A stretch of DNA of 12,543 nucleotides, taken from positions 70,759 through 83,301 of the forward strand of contig DIFH01000130.1 in the NCBI GenBank assembly GCA_002427615.1, read 5' to 3'. A model generated the notes under the pieces. It worked only from the letters and a program-made list of their open reading frames with translations. It did not search any database and had not been told where the DNA came from. Numbering within the stretch: the first letter of the stretch is position 1; each line of letters begins with the position of its first letter. The stretch is from Paludibacter sp. UBA5753 (GTDB taxonomy: Bacteria > Bacteroidota > Bacteroidia > Bacteroidales > Paludibacteraceae). The position numbers and the translations under genes are program-made. Shown here piece after piece: positions 12,520 through 12,543 of this stretch.

Positions 12520-12543
12520 CTCTCGCCTCTCGCCTCTCGCCTC
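12520..12543. repeat. 7-bp tandem repeat at right window edge
   Basis: Three exact copies of CTCTCGC plus three more bases, running off the window. It is the reverse complement of the heptamer array at 1-20 and lies upstream of the yhhQ promoter. Confidence 0.85.

Overview
The window looks like a chromosomal segment of a low-GC member of the Bacteroidetes, probably Bacteroidales. Evidence: the promoters repeatedly match the Bacteroidetes vegetative pattern (TTTG, 19 bases, TAnnTTTG); start codons follow A-rich leaders instead of Shine-Dalgarno sequences; the core proteins (RpoN, TyrS, a YhhQ transporter, a split 5'-nucleotidase, an integrase with a Bacteroidetes-type arm-binding domain) fit the phylum. 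Both window ends carry the same 7-base tandem repeat in opposite orientation, so this may be a whole contig that ends in repeats.

Layout. 33-1487 (-) is rpoN, sigma-54. 1597-3293 (-) is a two-gene operon encoding the two halves of a 5'-nucleotidase on separate proteins, in the reverse of the usual domain order. 3450-4742 (+) is tyrS, divergent from that operon. 4840-5091 (+) holds two tRNA-Gln genes, anticodons TTG and CTG, each with its own promoter.

5078-11224 is an integrated element of about 6.1 kb inserted at the 3' end of tRNA-Gln(CTG). It is bounded by a 15-bp direct repeat (5078-5092, 11210-11224) and is visibly more AT-rich than its flanks. All eight proteins lie on the minus strand: tyrosine integrase, a 74-aa protein, a 279-aa protein, an excisionase-like HTH protein, a 132-aa protein and an overlapping 307-aa protein (possibly a replication or DNA-binding protein), then two unrecognised small proteins of 79 and 165 aa. 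No relaxase, conjugation, phage structural or resistance gene is visible. The element has replaced the tRNA's native terminator with one of its own; the native one now lies beyond the right att site. The left end also appears to encode a roughly 67-nt small RNA on the plus strand. Its exposed linker is perfectly complementary to 13 nt of the integrase leader and 10 nt of the start of the 132-aa gene, suggesting RNA control of integration.

11225-11719 is chromosome again: the displaced tRNA terminator, a roughly 290-bp MITE-like element with 18-bp inverted ends that include TTAA, and a terminator. 11720-12400 (-) is a queuosine-precursor transporter (YhhQ family). Its leader folds into an H-type pseudoknot with the key nucleotides of a preQ1-I riboswitch, so the transporter is probably controlled by the precursor it imports.

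The strongest leads are the preQ1-I-like riboswitch, the small RNA with its two predicted targets, and the tRNA terminator replacement. All functional statements are readings of sequence, untested.
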